Origin: Zeus faber | Taxonomy: Eukaryota > Chordata > Actinopteri > Zeiformes > Zeidae | Reading direction: 5' to 3' | DNA length: 64,000 nucleotides | Assembly (NCBI GenBank): GCA_960531495.1 | Contig: OY482852.1 | Location: 12,525,896 to 12,589,895 of the forward strand | Shown: positions 1 through 43,770 of the stretch, in pieces | How the letters are laid out: every line of letters starts with the position of its first letter | Numbering within the stretch: position 1 is the stretch's first letter | Made by a program: the position numbers and the translations under genes | Notes under the pieces: generated by a model | What the model was told of the DNA's origin: nothing | Databases searched by the model: none | What the model saw: the letters and a program-made list of their open reading frames with translations, nothing else

Positions 1-608
1 TACACCAGAAATAACTCTCTTGCTTGTCTCATCATGGGTTGATCCATCATTGTCCCTTCGCTCCCTCCTTGCGTCCCGACCTGGCTACGCCCCGAGCCTG
101 TTCCTATCCGCTCTGCATCCTCATCCTTTCTTCTCCACTTCCCTCTCCCTTTGTCCTTCCCTCTGGACCCAGGTCTGTAATCCATTGCAGAGTGGCCAGG
201 TCTGATTTACTGTGGACTTAATGTGCAGGGAGGGAAAGAGGAGTCTGTGTGAGATAAAGGAGAGTCGTGAATGGACATAAGCAGAGGGAGAGAGTTGCAA
301 GGATTTATACAGTATATGTTATTGTACTGTATATACACACACACTTCTTTTTTTTTTTTTTACACTATATTGTGTCTTCTTTCAATATTGAAAACAGAAA
401 CTAAAAGGAAAAATAATGTCAGAGAAAAGGTAAAAAACAACAATACATTTACTATATACACATACTAGTTTGTGGAGGGTATGTAAGAGAAATCGGCCTT
501 CAAGGAAAAAGCAGCATCTCTCCCCCTTCCTTCCTCTCCTCCTTTCCCTGTTTACCTGTTCCTGCTCTCGTCTCCATCCCTCTCCCCCTTCTACCCGAGG
601 CAGGGTTT

Positions 609-620
609 TCTCTCTCTCTC

Positions 621-671
<51 letters not shown>
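609..671 (+). repeat. (CT)n microsatellite
   Basis: Nearly pure CT repeat of about 31 units with one interruption. Confidence 0.95.
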
Positions 672-673
<2 letters not shown>

Positions 674-2547
674 CTGATCTGCAGATCACATGATCAAACA
701 TGCGCTTTAGCGTGCTCGGCATCACAGCCGGAGCCGTGTGCGTGTGAATGCGTATGTGGAAGCCCGTGCGCATCTGTGCACGGGAGATTGGAAGGGAAGA
801 CGTGTGTGGGGAAGGCGTGTGGGGCTCCGGGTGTGGAACCATTTTGTTGAGGGGAGGAATCCTATTGGAAATGAATAAATATTTGCATCGAGGAGGCATG
901 GGGGAGGCGGAGGGGGAGGGGAGGGCGGAGGGCGCTGGAGACACGTGTCCTTTGTCATGAGTCCCGCAGCGCGCTGTCGGCCTGATGGAGGAGACACAAA
1001 GGGCGCTGGGGTGAAGGGGTCGGGGTTTGGGCGGAGGACGGGACCACGAGACCCGCACCTGTCCCTCTGCCGTGGTCGGCTCTGGGGGGCGGGGATGTTC
1101 CCCGCCATTGACCGGATTCTGTTTTGTTTTGAGCTTTTTATGCTTTTCTTTGTCCGTCTCTTTATGTTTCGCTTCCTCCGCCGCCGCTCTTCCATTGTTA
1201 ATGAGACGCAACCGGGCACGGAGGATTAGAGCCAAGAGAAGCTTTTAACGGAGGAAAGGAACAATAGCCGAAAAGGATGCTCAAACACCGTGTAGATGAA
1301 CAGTGATTATGGAATAACTTGAGAAAAAGGTCCATCAGAGCTAGAAAGCAAGGAAGTGCTTTCATCTGTAATTTCATCTTACATACAAATTTGACTAATT
1401 TGATATGGTCAGAATTTTACTATATCCAAGACAAATATCTTACCATTTACTCCACTACGTTTATGCTAATAAAAAGCCCAAATAGGCAAATATCTACCAT
1501 CAAGGCTTTCATCTCAACGAAGGAGGAGGTTAATACATTTAGAATGGAAGATGTCATAATTTATAAAGAAACATGAGGTCATTCGCATCACACGCATTAT
1601 GGATGTTCAGTGGTATCACGCAGCACACTTTTAGAAATTCTAACTAATACTGATGTGCACGTGGTTTTCGGCACAGCGCCCGCACCATCCCCAACCGCTG
1701 CATTATTCAGCAGTAAACTGTATCTGGTCTGTACATTGAGTACTTCAAAACATAACACGCTGGAGAGAGACATTTCAAAATAAAAGCTCCGGAGTGACAG
1801 AGGACACGCGCGTGGCAGCTTCTGATGATTTCCTCGCGCTGTTCTTCGTTTCCTATTAATTCTTCTAATTGTGTTTTTTTTCTTTTGTGAGCACATTCCC
1901 CCTGCAGAGGGGTCCAGGCGAGTGCGCTGGTGGAACTGCCTGTTTATAAGTGATTGGAGAGTGAATGAATTGCAGCCTGGAGACCTCTAATGAGGCCTCA
2001 GTGGGCGGGACAGGGGAGCAAGGGGTGAGGAGAGGGGAGGAGGAAGAAGCGGGGGTGGGGCAGGTGTGACCCACGGCAGCTGCCCCAAACAGTCTCCCCT
2101 CTTCTCCATTTCGCTCTACACCTATGCCCCCACCCTCACATCCTAGCCATTGTTGTTTATCACTCTCTCGCTCTCTCTCTCTCCCTCCAATGCACTTGTT
2201 TCTTCTACCCTTGCCTTCCCTCTCTGCATTTCCTCATTTCATTTCCCGTTCTCTCTCCATCCATCTCCCCTCCCCCATCCTCATTTCAGACCCCTGACAC
2301 AGCACATGTTCCTCCCTTTGTGCATTTGTGCCCTTGTATTACTGGGTTAAATGGCAAATCCATACACGGAGCAATGGAGTTTCCTTTAATGACGGCGATG
2401 CCTGCACATGTGGACCGTTCTGTTCTAAAAACGTTGGTCTTGATGTGTTCTGTTTCTTTTTGCTCTTTGCGTGTTTCGTTTGTCAAGTGAGTTTATTAAA
2501 AGTCTTTTGAGCGATCTGGCAACCCTACACTTGAAGTGTTCTGCCAG

Positions 2548-2549
<2 letters not shown>

Positions 2550-2640
<91 letters not shown>
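2550..2640 (+). repeat. (CA)45 microsatellite
   Basis: Pure CA repeat, followed 113 bp later by a GT array in the opposite sense. Confidence 0.97.
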
Positions 2641-2645
<5 letters not shown>

Positions 2646-2749
2646 AGCACAGGTCCTCCTCCTGCCAATCCATCCTTTTTGTGCCCCAGTGCTATAGCAA
2701 TGCATTGTGATACAGTGCACGAGAGGAATGTGAGAATACTTTCTGTGTT

Positions 2750-2874
<125 letters not shown>

Positions 2875-2952
2875 ACACATACTGTATGTGTTTGTATCTT
2901 GGTATCTGTATCTCAGTGAATATCTTTGTATTACTATATATCTGTATTGTTG

Positions 2953-2984
<32 letters not shown>

Positions 2985-3231
2985 AGTGTGTGCTTGTGTG
3001 TGTCATGCATAAGGAGATGAAACAGGGTTGCTACAGTTGATGTTAATACCCGGAGGAACTTACAAAACATGCATGTAAAGTAGGGTGAGATCAGGCTGAT
3101 GAATGAAAGTCAGAAGCCCCTGTCCAACTCGATGCTTCAGCCTCCAAAAGTCTTAAATGATTGAAGATGAAAAGGTTAAATTTGTTCAACATTTTCCCAG
3201 CTTAAGCTTGGTTCGTGTTGTTGCCTGACTG

Positions 3232-3250
3232 TTTGTGTGCGTGTGTGCGT

Positions 3251-3315
<65 letters not shown>
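3232..3315 (+). repeat. (GT)n microsatellite with GTGCGT variants
   Basis: GT repeat with interspersed GC steps; alternating purine-pyrimidine sequence. Confidence 0.95.
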
Positions 3316-4681
3316 CCTGCCTGTGGCGGGCGTGTGCGCGGCGGGGCAGAGCAGTGATTATGGTGTAAATTGCTGGTCTTGCATCGCCGAGGGGGCATTT
3401 CAACAGAATGTCTTTGGACCCTCATGTTTGAATCTGCTCCAGGCTTGATTGACAGCTGGACACCAGCTCACAAAAAGATGTTACCACGGCAACAGGAGCA
3501 ACACATTTCAGCCGGTTACCCTTGCGGGGCTTCGTGGGGGCTGGGGTGTACAAAGGAGAATTTGAACAGCAAAGATCCGGAGGCCTGAGAGTAACAGGCA
3601 GGTAATGAGGGAGAAATGGAAACTGGGAGTTCTGGGAAGTCCTTGTTTGTTTGTTTGTATTTTGGTATCCGTTCCAGAGACACATTTGGACTCCTCTGAG
3701 ATGTGTAGAGACCAGATGTGCTCCAATTTGTTTTTGTAGACTTGGATATATTTCCTCAAGGTCTCAACATTGTGATGCATTACTCAGAATTACACGTCAC
3801 TGATGTGTGTAGTTCTCGTCTCTCTCTGGTTATTAAAGCAGTTTTTCTCCTCTGGTGATTGTATATTTTGAGGTCTCGCAGCGTTTCCACCCACTGCATC
3901 ACATTGAGATATGTCATATTCGTCTTTATTAATGTGTTTGTGTTGGTCTCAGCATTTTAAGTGTGTGTGTTTGTCAGCGGGTGTGACTAATTGCCTTCAC
4001 TCAGTTATACACACAATATATTAAGGGTGTGTGTGTACAGTACAGAGTTAATGGCGGTGTGTGTGTGTGTGTGTGTGTGTGTGTCATTGTGTAGGGAAGG
4101 GGAGATGCGGAGAGAACCTGTGGGCAAAAGGCTGACTTTGCGTCTTTGTCTGCCCCAATAAATTATTTAAATCCGGGAACAATTAAAGCTGAAATCTGTT
4201 ATCGACGTCCTCCGTGAGAGGGCCGGGTGTCTGCCATGCTGGCTCAGTGGGCTCCCCCCGCTGTGCCGCAGCATGGGGGCCTGATAAAGATCACAAGCCT
4301 TGAATCTTAAACACACACCCTGACAGAACAAAGGCGAGGAACCCGCGCATCTACAATTCGGGCCTTGTACGCGGCGTTTCACGCAGCCCCACTTTCCCCC
4401 GCTGCGTCACAGGAGTATGTAAATGTTTGTGTACTCTCTCTGACTGTATGTCAAAAAAAACGACAACAAAAAAAACGTCACAGCGCCATATTGCATATTC
4501 ATTGTGTGTCACGCGTATTTGTGTATAGTGTTGGGGGGAGGGGGGATGTATAATGTGAGGTTGGTGGATTCAAAGAGGGGGTGGGAACTAAATTGTGGAG
4601 GAGGATTTGGTTTGCATGTTTTGCACATCACAAAGAAATCGTTAATTTGAAAATGCATGTATAATAATAACGATAAAATTA

Positions 4682-6115
4682 GCTGCAGGCAGCAATGCAC
4701 AGGGTCCGGCTTAGTCGTGTTGGATACAAATGACAGTTTTCCGAGTTCCCGTAAAACACACCATCACTTTGTATCGACACCAATTACAAATATTCGAGAT
4801 GCCATGGAACGTAGCATCAGTTTGTGCCGTTGCTCATCTTTACATCAGCATTACTACTAAAACGAGTGACAATATTTTGAGTTTGACCCCCAATAATTGT
4901 AATGATGATATTAATAATAATTATAACAATAATGTTAACAATAAAAATGATAATAATAATAATAATAATGATTATTATAAAATAAATACATTTTATTTTA
5001 TAAATATAATAAATACATGTTAGTTGTAATAACTACTTCATTGGATTTTTTTCTGTTAATGATCTACAATTGTTTGGATTCGGATAAAACTTCGACCACA
5101 AGGTGTTTGTGACCTACTGGTTCAAACAAGACATGAACCGTCTTCGTAGCTTCTGCTGTCAAATAGTTTTCTATTTCAAAATTCAAAGAAATGACCCGGT
5201 AAAATATCAATATGGGGATGAACAATATCCTGTGGGCTGGACCCCTAAATATAGTATAGCTGCAGGCAGCAATACGCGGGTTCCAGGGTTGTCGGCCCAT
5301 TGTTTAAATTCAATGAACAAGTGTGCTTTGGTTCTCTGTTCCGGTGTGTTTTGTGACTGCAGAAGTTCATTTGTTGCGGCGTGGTATGGCACTTTGTAAA
5401 TCAAGAGAAAACTGCCTTCACAATAATAATGCCTTTTATAAACCTATACTGTAAATAAATAAACGGTAAGGTAGGTGGTTTAACTGAATTCAATTGTAGA
5501 GAATATATAATTAAATACATTGTGTGTATTTGGCTACTCAAAAAACACAAAAAGGAATGAATTAAGCTAAACACATACACAATAAAAGCACGTTCCTTGT
5601 ATTATATAATTGCTTAAGGTTATTTTTACCAGTAGTAATAATTCAGGAAGATTATATACATTGATATCTCTGGAATGTCTATAAAGTCTGACAGTGGTGT
5701 TATTAGGTTTTTAATTTGTAGAACTTACTCTTGTGCCTGTCAGTTGCCCTCAGAAGCGTATATATTTATGACGTTTAATACACTGCGCTTTGTTTAATCC
5801 AATTGTCTTCTGGTAAAATAATACCTGTGACTTTGTAACTTCATGGGGTTAAGAGTTCATATCTCATATGCCTTTAGTTGACAGTTCCTTGACAGTATCT
5901 TGGTTTGGTTTGGGTTACTGACTGACATGATCTGTGTACTGTCAACTTGCGCATGCACACAGCGACTTCTTCATTGTAGTCTACATCTGTGCGTGGCGCC
6001 ATCTTGCTGAGGTGGTGATTGTTTATCACAAACTAACATCCACCGTACTGAACCGATCTGGATGATACTCGAATTATGTCATGTTGGAATTAACCAAAAT
6101 ACGCATAATAATAAT

Positions 6116-6151
<36 letters not shown>

Positions 6152-6160
6152 TATAATAGT
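4682..6160. repeat. diverged dispersed-repeat remnants and (AAT)n
   Basis: The motif AGCTGCAGGCAGCAAT recurs at about 4681 and 5260, followed each time by a similar GGGTTCC/GGGTCC segment. This indicates two copies or ends of one interspersed family. AT-rich spacers and an (AAT)n array at 6105-6157 complete the region. Family assignment is uncertain. Confidence 0.4.
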
Positions 6161-7088
6161 AAATAATATAGGGCCCTGGATTTTGTGTGTGATAACACTG
6201 TACAAACTGTAATTACATATATAGAATAATTTATACCCATGCCTAAAACCCCATCCTGTACAAAGAATAACATTTGTATATAGATATTATATTTTTATAT
6301 ATTTAACTATTTATGCTTTGTGTTTTTGGGCTATTTTATTTATTATTATTATTTTTTTTCTCAGACTTTCAAGCATTTTTCCCATATGCAAATCGTGTGT
6401 AGATATGCAGTGTGACGAATTCCGTGTATATGCAAATGCTCCTGGCGGAATAAAGGTTACCTGAGGTTCCCACCGTGGAAGCATTTGTGTCTTATATGTA
6501 CATTTCAATGTTTCCATGTGGACCCTAGGACCAATAGCTTTTGCCGTGGTAACAACTTGTTGATATACAATAAATAAACACCTTTTCACACCTTCTTCCT
6601 TTTTCCACTTTATACCTTTTCCCACCTGTCTCTTTCCTCTTTTTGCTTCCGCTGTCTTTCTTTTTCGGTTCATCTATTTACCCTTTATATTGGAGTGGTT
6701 GGTGTACATGGTTGGATTCACACTATTTCAGGGCCCTTGGGAAAACTTCCAAAAAATCAAGCAAGATTGTGCCTTGAGTGAACTTTTTTAAGTCGGGAGT
6801 AGCTAAGGTGAATTTTTGCTGTGTTCAGAAGATCCCTACCCGACTTCCCACTCTGCGCTGTGCTCTCAAGCTGTTTAGCTGCGATTGAAATAAGAAATAT
6901 CTGTTCCATTTTAGTATGAGGTAGCTCCTTTACACTCCCTTGGCTCCGCCCAACGACTTACTGCTTCTGGGGAACTGTCACTGTTTCCTACAGATTTGTC
7001 CATATTCATGTTACTCATAAGTGTAATTAACCATTCATGGAACATTGGCTTCAAATGTTTGTGTTGTCTTGGTCTCTGAAAATACAAA

Positions 7089-7100
7089 GTGTGTGTGTGT

Positions 7101-7192
<92 letters not shown>

Positions 7193-7209
7193 AGGGGGGG
7201 GGGAGGGGG
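7089..7209 (+). repeat. (GT)n microsatellite plus G-rich tract
   Basis: About 50 GT units with one GTAT interruption, then a purine tract (GGAGGGGGGGG type) at 7190-7209. A second GT array follows at 7275-7330. Confidence 0.95.
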
Positions 7210-7739
7210 GTCTTGCTTGACTGCAATATTATTGTATCCGGAATACATTACATACAGAAATTACATTTTTCTGATGTGTGTGTGCGTGTGCGTGTGCGCG
7301 TGTGTGTGTGTGTGTGTGTGTGCGTGTGTGCAGTAACTCATACATCTCTGTCTCAGAAAGGTCTTGCGGTGGGTATCTCTGCTTGGGACTCTGGGGTGCA
7401 GCGTTGCTGAGAAAGCACCCATGCACAAATTTACCCTCCGCTACACCCTGCGCTTTCTCCTGTTTTGCTTTTCTTTTCATTTGCACTTCTATCTCTTTCT
7501 TTCTCTCACTCTTTTTTTTCTGCATATGCTGCTGTTTTCCTCCCTGTTAACCTTTGCTTGCCCGTGATTTCTCGGATAAACAACACATAAACAGCCTCTA
7601 TAGTTAAAAACAAATTGTAAATGTGGAACGATGTAAATGATTAATAGTTCAACTTCACCATTATTGAATTGTTTTATTTCAATGTACAAGAATGTTTTGC
7701 TCATTGTTTCACATTGTTTTATCTCCATAACTATAGTGT

Positions 7740-7960
7740 AGATTAGATAGATAGATAGATACTTTATTCATCCCCAGAGGAATATTGCATTATCTCAACA
7801 GCTCACATCAAAACAGTAGGCAGAATAATAATAAAGGATTGGCATGAAAATAGAAAAAAATAAATGGCAATACGGGAAACATTGGAAAATATACGATGAA
7901 CCTAGAAGTTAACTGTACACAATAAAAATATGGCAATATACACTAACATACTACTGGAGG
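7740..7960. mobile_element. probable LINE 3'-end fragment with (TAGA)n tail
   Basis: A TAGATAGATAGATAGATACTT start followed by TTATTCATCCCCAGAGG resembles the common teleost TAGA-tailed retroelement 3' end (3' end at the TAGA side). A related diverged copy is at 21259-21420. Confidence 0.45.
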
Positions 7961-8296
7961 TCCATGGCCTAATGTGTAAGAAATTCCGGAGTCCTTTATA
8001 TGGAAAAGTTCAATCCACCGATGTGGAGGGTGTGCATTCTGAACATGCATCTGAATGCGCACACACACAACATCAACTCAGCTTTGTGAGACTTTGGAGC
8101 TGGAAATAGCCTCGTGTCTCTTCATGCAGCTGGTAATTGGCTGCGCTGCGGCGCTGAGGCTTCGTCACAAGTCTCTGCTAAAAAAAACAAAAACTGAACA
8201 CAATTGTTCTCGGAAATGTAGTAAGAGATAAAAAAAAAACACGACACAATTGTCAATTTTCTAACTTTCTCCATGTTCTGTCTATTCTCTCTCCAG

Positions 8297-38620
<30,324 letters not shown>

Positions 38621-41604
38621 CACAACCAAGAACTCTCCTCCACTCTGCAAAAAGAACTACACGTTTCTCTCATTTTCTATGAATGATTCAACAAATGTGA
38701 AACTAAATTGACACTACACAACAGAGACGGAGACGCGAGAGAGCGACGACGAAAAAACCCGACACAAGCTTACGTGAATTAGTGAATGCGGGGACCGGCG
38801 AACCCGGGACTCCCGCTCAAACGGCGACAGCCGGTCGTCTGGGAGGAAGGCGAGGCGGCGCGTGGGCTCCGATCTCGGCATCCCTCCCCCGGACCGGCCC
38901 CGGAGCTCGGACCCCCGACCGGGCTGCTTCTGGGTGCTCAGGCCTCCTCCCGGGACTGGAATCCCCACCAGTTCACCCCACCTGACCCCTCCGCCCAAAA
39001 AAAACCTCAAAACTCATCCTCCTTTTCTCCCCACGTCCTATAGCCATAGCCGCTCCGGGGACTCGCGCCCCGAGTTTTTGTTTTTGGGGGGCCAGCGCCG
39101 GGACGAGGTCAACAAAACCGCGTGGCGTCGCTCGATGTTAAGGACGCAAACTGCTGTAAACAAAACCGACACTGTATGCATGAGAACAACGAAGTTTATG
39201 AAACAACCTCCACCTTATTATCCAACCGGACAGAAGACGTGAAGAAGGAACGGTGAGGAAAGGCCCGACTACACCGCAGGCTTCAATCACGAATTCATAG
39301 TGTGTTCCTGATTACTGCGCTCATCCCGTGACATGGACCCAATCTGATCCCACCGTGTAAATATGTACAGTTAAATACACAGGAGGAAACTTTTTTTTTT
39401 TTTTTATTTCAGAGGATAAGATCGGGTCGTTTCCTCTCACGAATCCTCATGCTGTATTGTGTGCCAAACGGAGTCGGATCTCCGTTGGCCCGTTGTTTTC
39501 CGTTTCCGCCGCCTGTGCTTCTGTTTTCCACCCTGTTGTACGCCTCATTTCCCGTGTGACTGTGACCGTTTTTGTTTTGTTTTTTACTTTCTCCACCCAC
39601 AACAGAATGTAAAAGTGTTAATTGGCACATATCCAGTGATCATTGTCCAAGTAAAGCAAAGGATGTTCATTCTTGCACATTAACAGAGTGTTTACGGAGT
39701 GGGTTAGTCAAAAAGTATTTTTTAAACTAAGTCGATTAGATAAGTATGCCCCTCCTGCAGTGAAGGGAAAGACGTGTTTGGTGTAGTCGTAGTTGTGAAG
39801 GCCACATTTCAGTCGTCACCTCGTGATTTCAATCACAAGTCTCATGTGGTCAATGTAAAGATGTTTGTTTTTCTTCTAATTCTACTTCTGGATGTGTGAG
39901 GCCATAACGAAGACTTTACAATATGGGGATCGATACGGTGATTGGGGCACTCGGATCAACTAAAATATGACCGTTGTGACAATATGACATGGGAATTATT
40001 AAGAATAAATCTAATGAGAAATGTGCATTTTGAATTTAGCTCTGTTGACTCAGATGTTCACCCTTGTAAATGATGAAATATGCTGTATAGTGCTTGCTAC
40101 TTGAGCTTTTACGAAGACAGAGGGGAGTGACGAGGTTGGTTTTCTGGTAGGTGAATCGTGAGACTATATTTGGGAAAAGAGGCATGGCATTGAAAGACGT
40201 TTCTTTATTGCCGCTTACTTTATTGCGTCTTATTAAGGTTTTAACGCCACAGAGTACGCTGACTTTTACCTGGTTATGGATGGTCAGCTCCAGGTACTTC
40301 AAGGCAGGCAGTCGGGGGATCTCACAAGGCTTGAATTTGCTTAGAAATCAAAAAGTGGGTTCTCTTAAACAATGCAGACTTTGGTAGGCTACTTTTGTGG
40401 GGTTTTTTTTTTTTGGGGGGGGGGTGAGCGGCTGATGTCAGGTCCATTTTTAGAATGTCAGTTTTACGCAACAAGTCACATGTATAAATTGTTTCTGTCT
40501 TAAGGCCTTTTGTGCTTTTGTTTAGTGTTTTCTTATTTTATTGAATGTGGGCACTGACAGCTTTTAGTTTGTGTGCACCGTGGACTGTCTAGACGAGAGC
40601 ATCACAGTACTGGATTGACAATGTTACGGAGTGACAGGTATCTTTTTTAAATCTCTTATACCTTTATAATGTTCACCCCCCCCCCCCCCTTCAACATTAT
40701 GTACAGCAAATATTCAAATGGTAATTCAATGAAGTGCATTATTGTACATGTTTGCATCAATGAATTTGAACGGCAGACCTACTGGATTATTTTAGTTTTT
40801 AAAAACTCTATTCTTGGCTTTGTCCCAAGGGGTCATTACTCTAGCATGTGCTGATCTGTATGTTTTCTATAATATGAGGATAGGACACAGCTATAGCAGC
40901 ATGGAGTGTAACATTGATCGAAATCTGTGCTGACAGGCTCTTAACTTGCCTTTTTTGTTTGTTTTTTTCTGCTGCAAGAGCTTTCTTTACGGTTTTGAAT
41001 TATCAGTCTGTGTCCATTAGTGTTCTGGTGTATCTGAGTTTTTGGAAAGCAAACACTTATGAATGCTCAAGCAATACTTTCAACACACATTTGTCTAGTT
41101 GTCACTGACATTGTCTTACAAACATTGTGGATATTCCATACACTATGCTGGAGTAGGGGAGTTTTGGGGCTTCTATATTGTGGCACTAAGTCGACCAAGC
41201 TGCATCCACCTGCCTTCATGGCTGTACTGACAGAGACTTATCAGGACTACATTGATTTAACCCCCTGCCCCAAACTGAGACCTAAGCAGTGGCCAGGAGA
41301 CTTGAATGTATTATTATACTGGAGCACATCCACCATCCTTCTGTGGCCCTTGAAGAGGCTCCTCAGTGCCCCCCCCAAGTCTCAACCATTTAATGAGCAT
41401 ATAGGCATTCAACTCCAGGAACCTTAACTACCCCTTGATGTGACTCAAGATTCAAGAGGTTTATTTGGGTTTTAACTCTCGCTATAAACTGGTTTGTTTT
41501 CCTTTTTTTTTGCTATACATAGACTGATAAGGCAACAAAATCAATGCCCATATTTTTTTTTCTCTTAGTCATTCAGTATTGTAATATATTTAATATAAAA
41601 TAAA
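38621..41604 (+). other. adam22: adam22 3' UTR (inferred)
   Basis: Sequence after the adam22 stop. Candidate poly(A) signals on the + strand are AATAAA at 40004-40009, 41599-41604 and 42009-42014. No coding exon was seen in this stretch. The end is an inference; the gene is followed by the convergent gtpbp10 3' end at about 42092. Confidence 0.45.
41599..41604 (+). terminator. candidate adam22 poly(A) signal
   Basis: AATAAA hexamer in AT-rich sequence about 3 kb downstream of the adam22 stop and about 490 bp before the opposing gtpbp10 poly(A) signal. Confidence 0.4.
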
Positions 41605-42091
41605 ACTTTCATCAACATGTCCTTGTACATCGGAGTATCTCTTAAGTTTAATTGATGTGTGTAATGGTTTAAATGACAAGAGATTCACGACTGAATCCCA
41701 GGAAATGACATCTTTAAAATAATAATAATAATAATAATAATAACTTAAAAAAGCTGAAAATATTTGTTTGATCCCAATGTACCTCTTGCCTGAATGGCCG
41801 TCCTCACCTGCCTTGATTTACATAATCTTCATTCTATGTTTCGGCTGCTACAAAGACTAGTGCTGTTGCGCAGAACTTTAAATTACCATAAAGAACCCTT
41901 GAGAATACCACACACAGCTAACCTTGTTAACAGGCTGTCACTGCTTCCCCGAAAAACCTTGGCTGCATTTTATATAACTAAGGCATAAACATGCTCTGGT
42001 TTACAATGAATAAAAAAAAACAACCTTTACCGTTATCGCTACATGCCACCTCCCTGTCCCAAAACAACCCAGGAGGTTCTGTTGTCATGTA

Positions 42092-42097
42092 TTTATT
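42092..42097 (-). terminator. gtpbp10 poly(A) signal
   Basis: AATAAA on the - strand 25 bp beyond the gtpbp10 stop codon. This implies a very short 3' UTR. Confidence 0.6.
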
Positions 42098-42121
42098 CCA
42101 GTGATTATAGAAAGTCCTAAC

Positions 42122-43738
42122 TCAGTGTTGAGGTCCATGGCCCCAAACAGGAGTGGAGCTCATAGTCCGTCGCAGAGTCTGCAGACGATCTTGACGGAAC
42201 GTCTCTGTTTCTTCGGCTGCATCGTCGTCGACTGTTTTGCGGATGCAGCGTTTTAGATGCTCGATACCAAATCCAGTGAGGGCAGAGACGGGGACCACCT
42301 CTCTGAAAGTCATGTTTTTCTTAGGGATCATGTCTTCGGGAAGCAGGTGGGAGAACGCTGCAGGGCATGAGCGCAAGGGCAAGAATATAATTGATGAACC
42401 TTACAAAAACTCAAGACTGCGACCAACATCGGCCCAGTGCCCTATTGGATTTCTTTTTACATTGAATTGACCCTGTCTAGCAGTAGTTGAATAATCAAAG
42501 CATTCCATTATAAAACGGTGGTTTTGAAAATACAAATTACCGTGTGGGTTCTGAAGCTGCTCCTGCAGCTCTGACAGCTTGTCGTCAGCATCGGGAAGAT
42601 CCATCTTGTTCACAACCAGCAGAGTTTGCTTAGAAAGGAGCTCCTTCTTGTACAGCTCCAGCTCCTTGAGAAGGCAGTGAAGGACGACAGAGATTCACAA
42701 GGAAAATAAAAGATGGATGAAAGTTACTGAAGGATGGCCGAGAGTATTCGAGCAGCGTGAAAAAAATGACAATACCAAGTACTCAAGATTGCACTTCTGT
42801 GTTCTTGTAAACAAAGTCCTTCTGAGTTTTCTTAGGAGGGAGAGTGGGTCAGGTTTTCGTACATTGTCATGTACGGAACCCATCCCCGATATTTTGGGCC
42901 GCGCCCAGAACGCAGCCGGCCATTTTAGGAATGCACCTTTCATATAAAGTGGAATTTGGAATAGAACTCGGATCGTGAACATCAAGCTAGGTCATGAGAA
43001 CGCAAATATAAACTATCAACGTAAGTAGAGATGAATGGGCATTTGTAAATCTGAAGTAGGAAATGACCGAGTTTGTCAAGAGGATCCCTCCACCACAGTC
43101 CTCCTCCTACCTTTGTCAGAAGTTGCACAGCTTCAAAAGCCGACCTGAACGGTGTTTTACTCGCCAGCTGGAACCCGTTAATGTCAACCTACAGCAAAAG
43201 CGGAGAGACATTGTCAATGAATATCACACTCACAATATCTTAAAGTGCCAAATAGTTTACACATACGCAACTTATATGTAAAATAATAAAACCTGCTCTG
43301 TTATGGATACAGCTAATGCTTTCTGCAACTCATTTAACCCTTTTCTATGACTTCTACTTTTACTTACCACAAACATCAGCTGCTTGGTTCTTTCCACGTG
43401 CTTAAGGAACTTGTGGCCCATTCCTTTATTCAGATGAGCTCCCTCAATCAGGCCGGGGAGGTCGGCAACAGAGATCTACGATTTACAAGCAGTGCGTCAC
43501 GTAAAGAGTACGGGTCAAAGCAATGACGTAAGAATGCAACACACAAAACAGAACATTCAGAAAGTATTCCGCCGTCTAATCTGCAGTAACGTACCTGCTT
43601 GTGATCCTCATACACCAGTTTACCAATCTGTGGCCTCAAAGTTGTAACTGTTGTAAAAAGATTTGGTCAATTACAAAAAGGAAAGAACTGAAACTATCAG
43701 GAGGTATGTATGTATGTATGTATGTATGTATGTATGTA

Positions 43739-43770
<32 letters not shown>

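Noticed and set aside
591..1235. 214-codon - strand open frame
   Set aside because: Low-complexity Arg/Glu and Pro-rich composition caused by the CT tract and GC-rich DNA; no domain or splice context.
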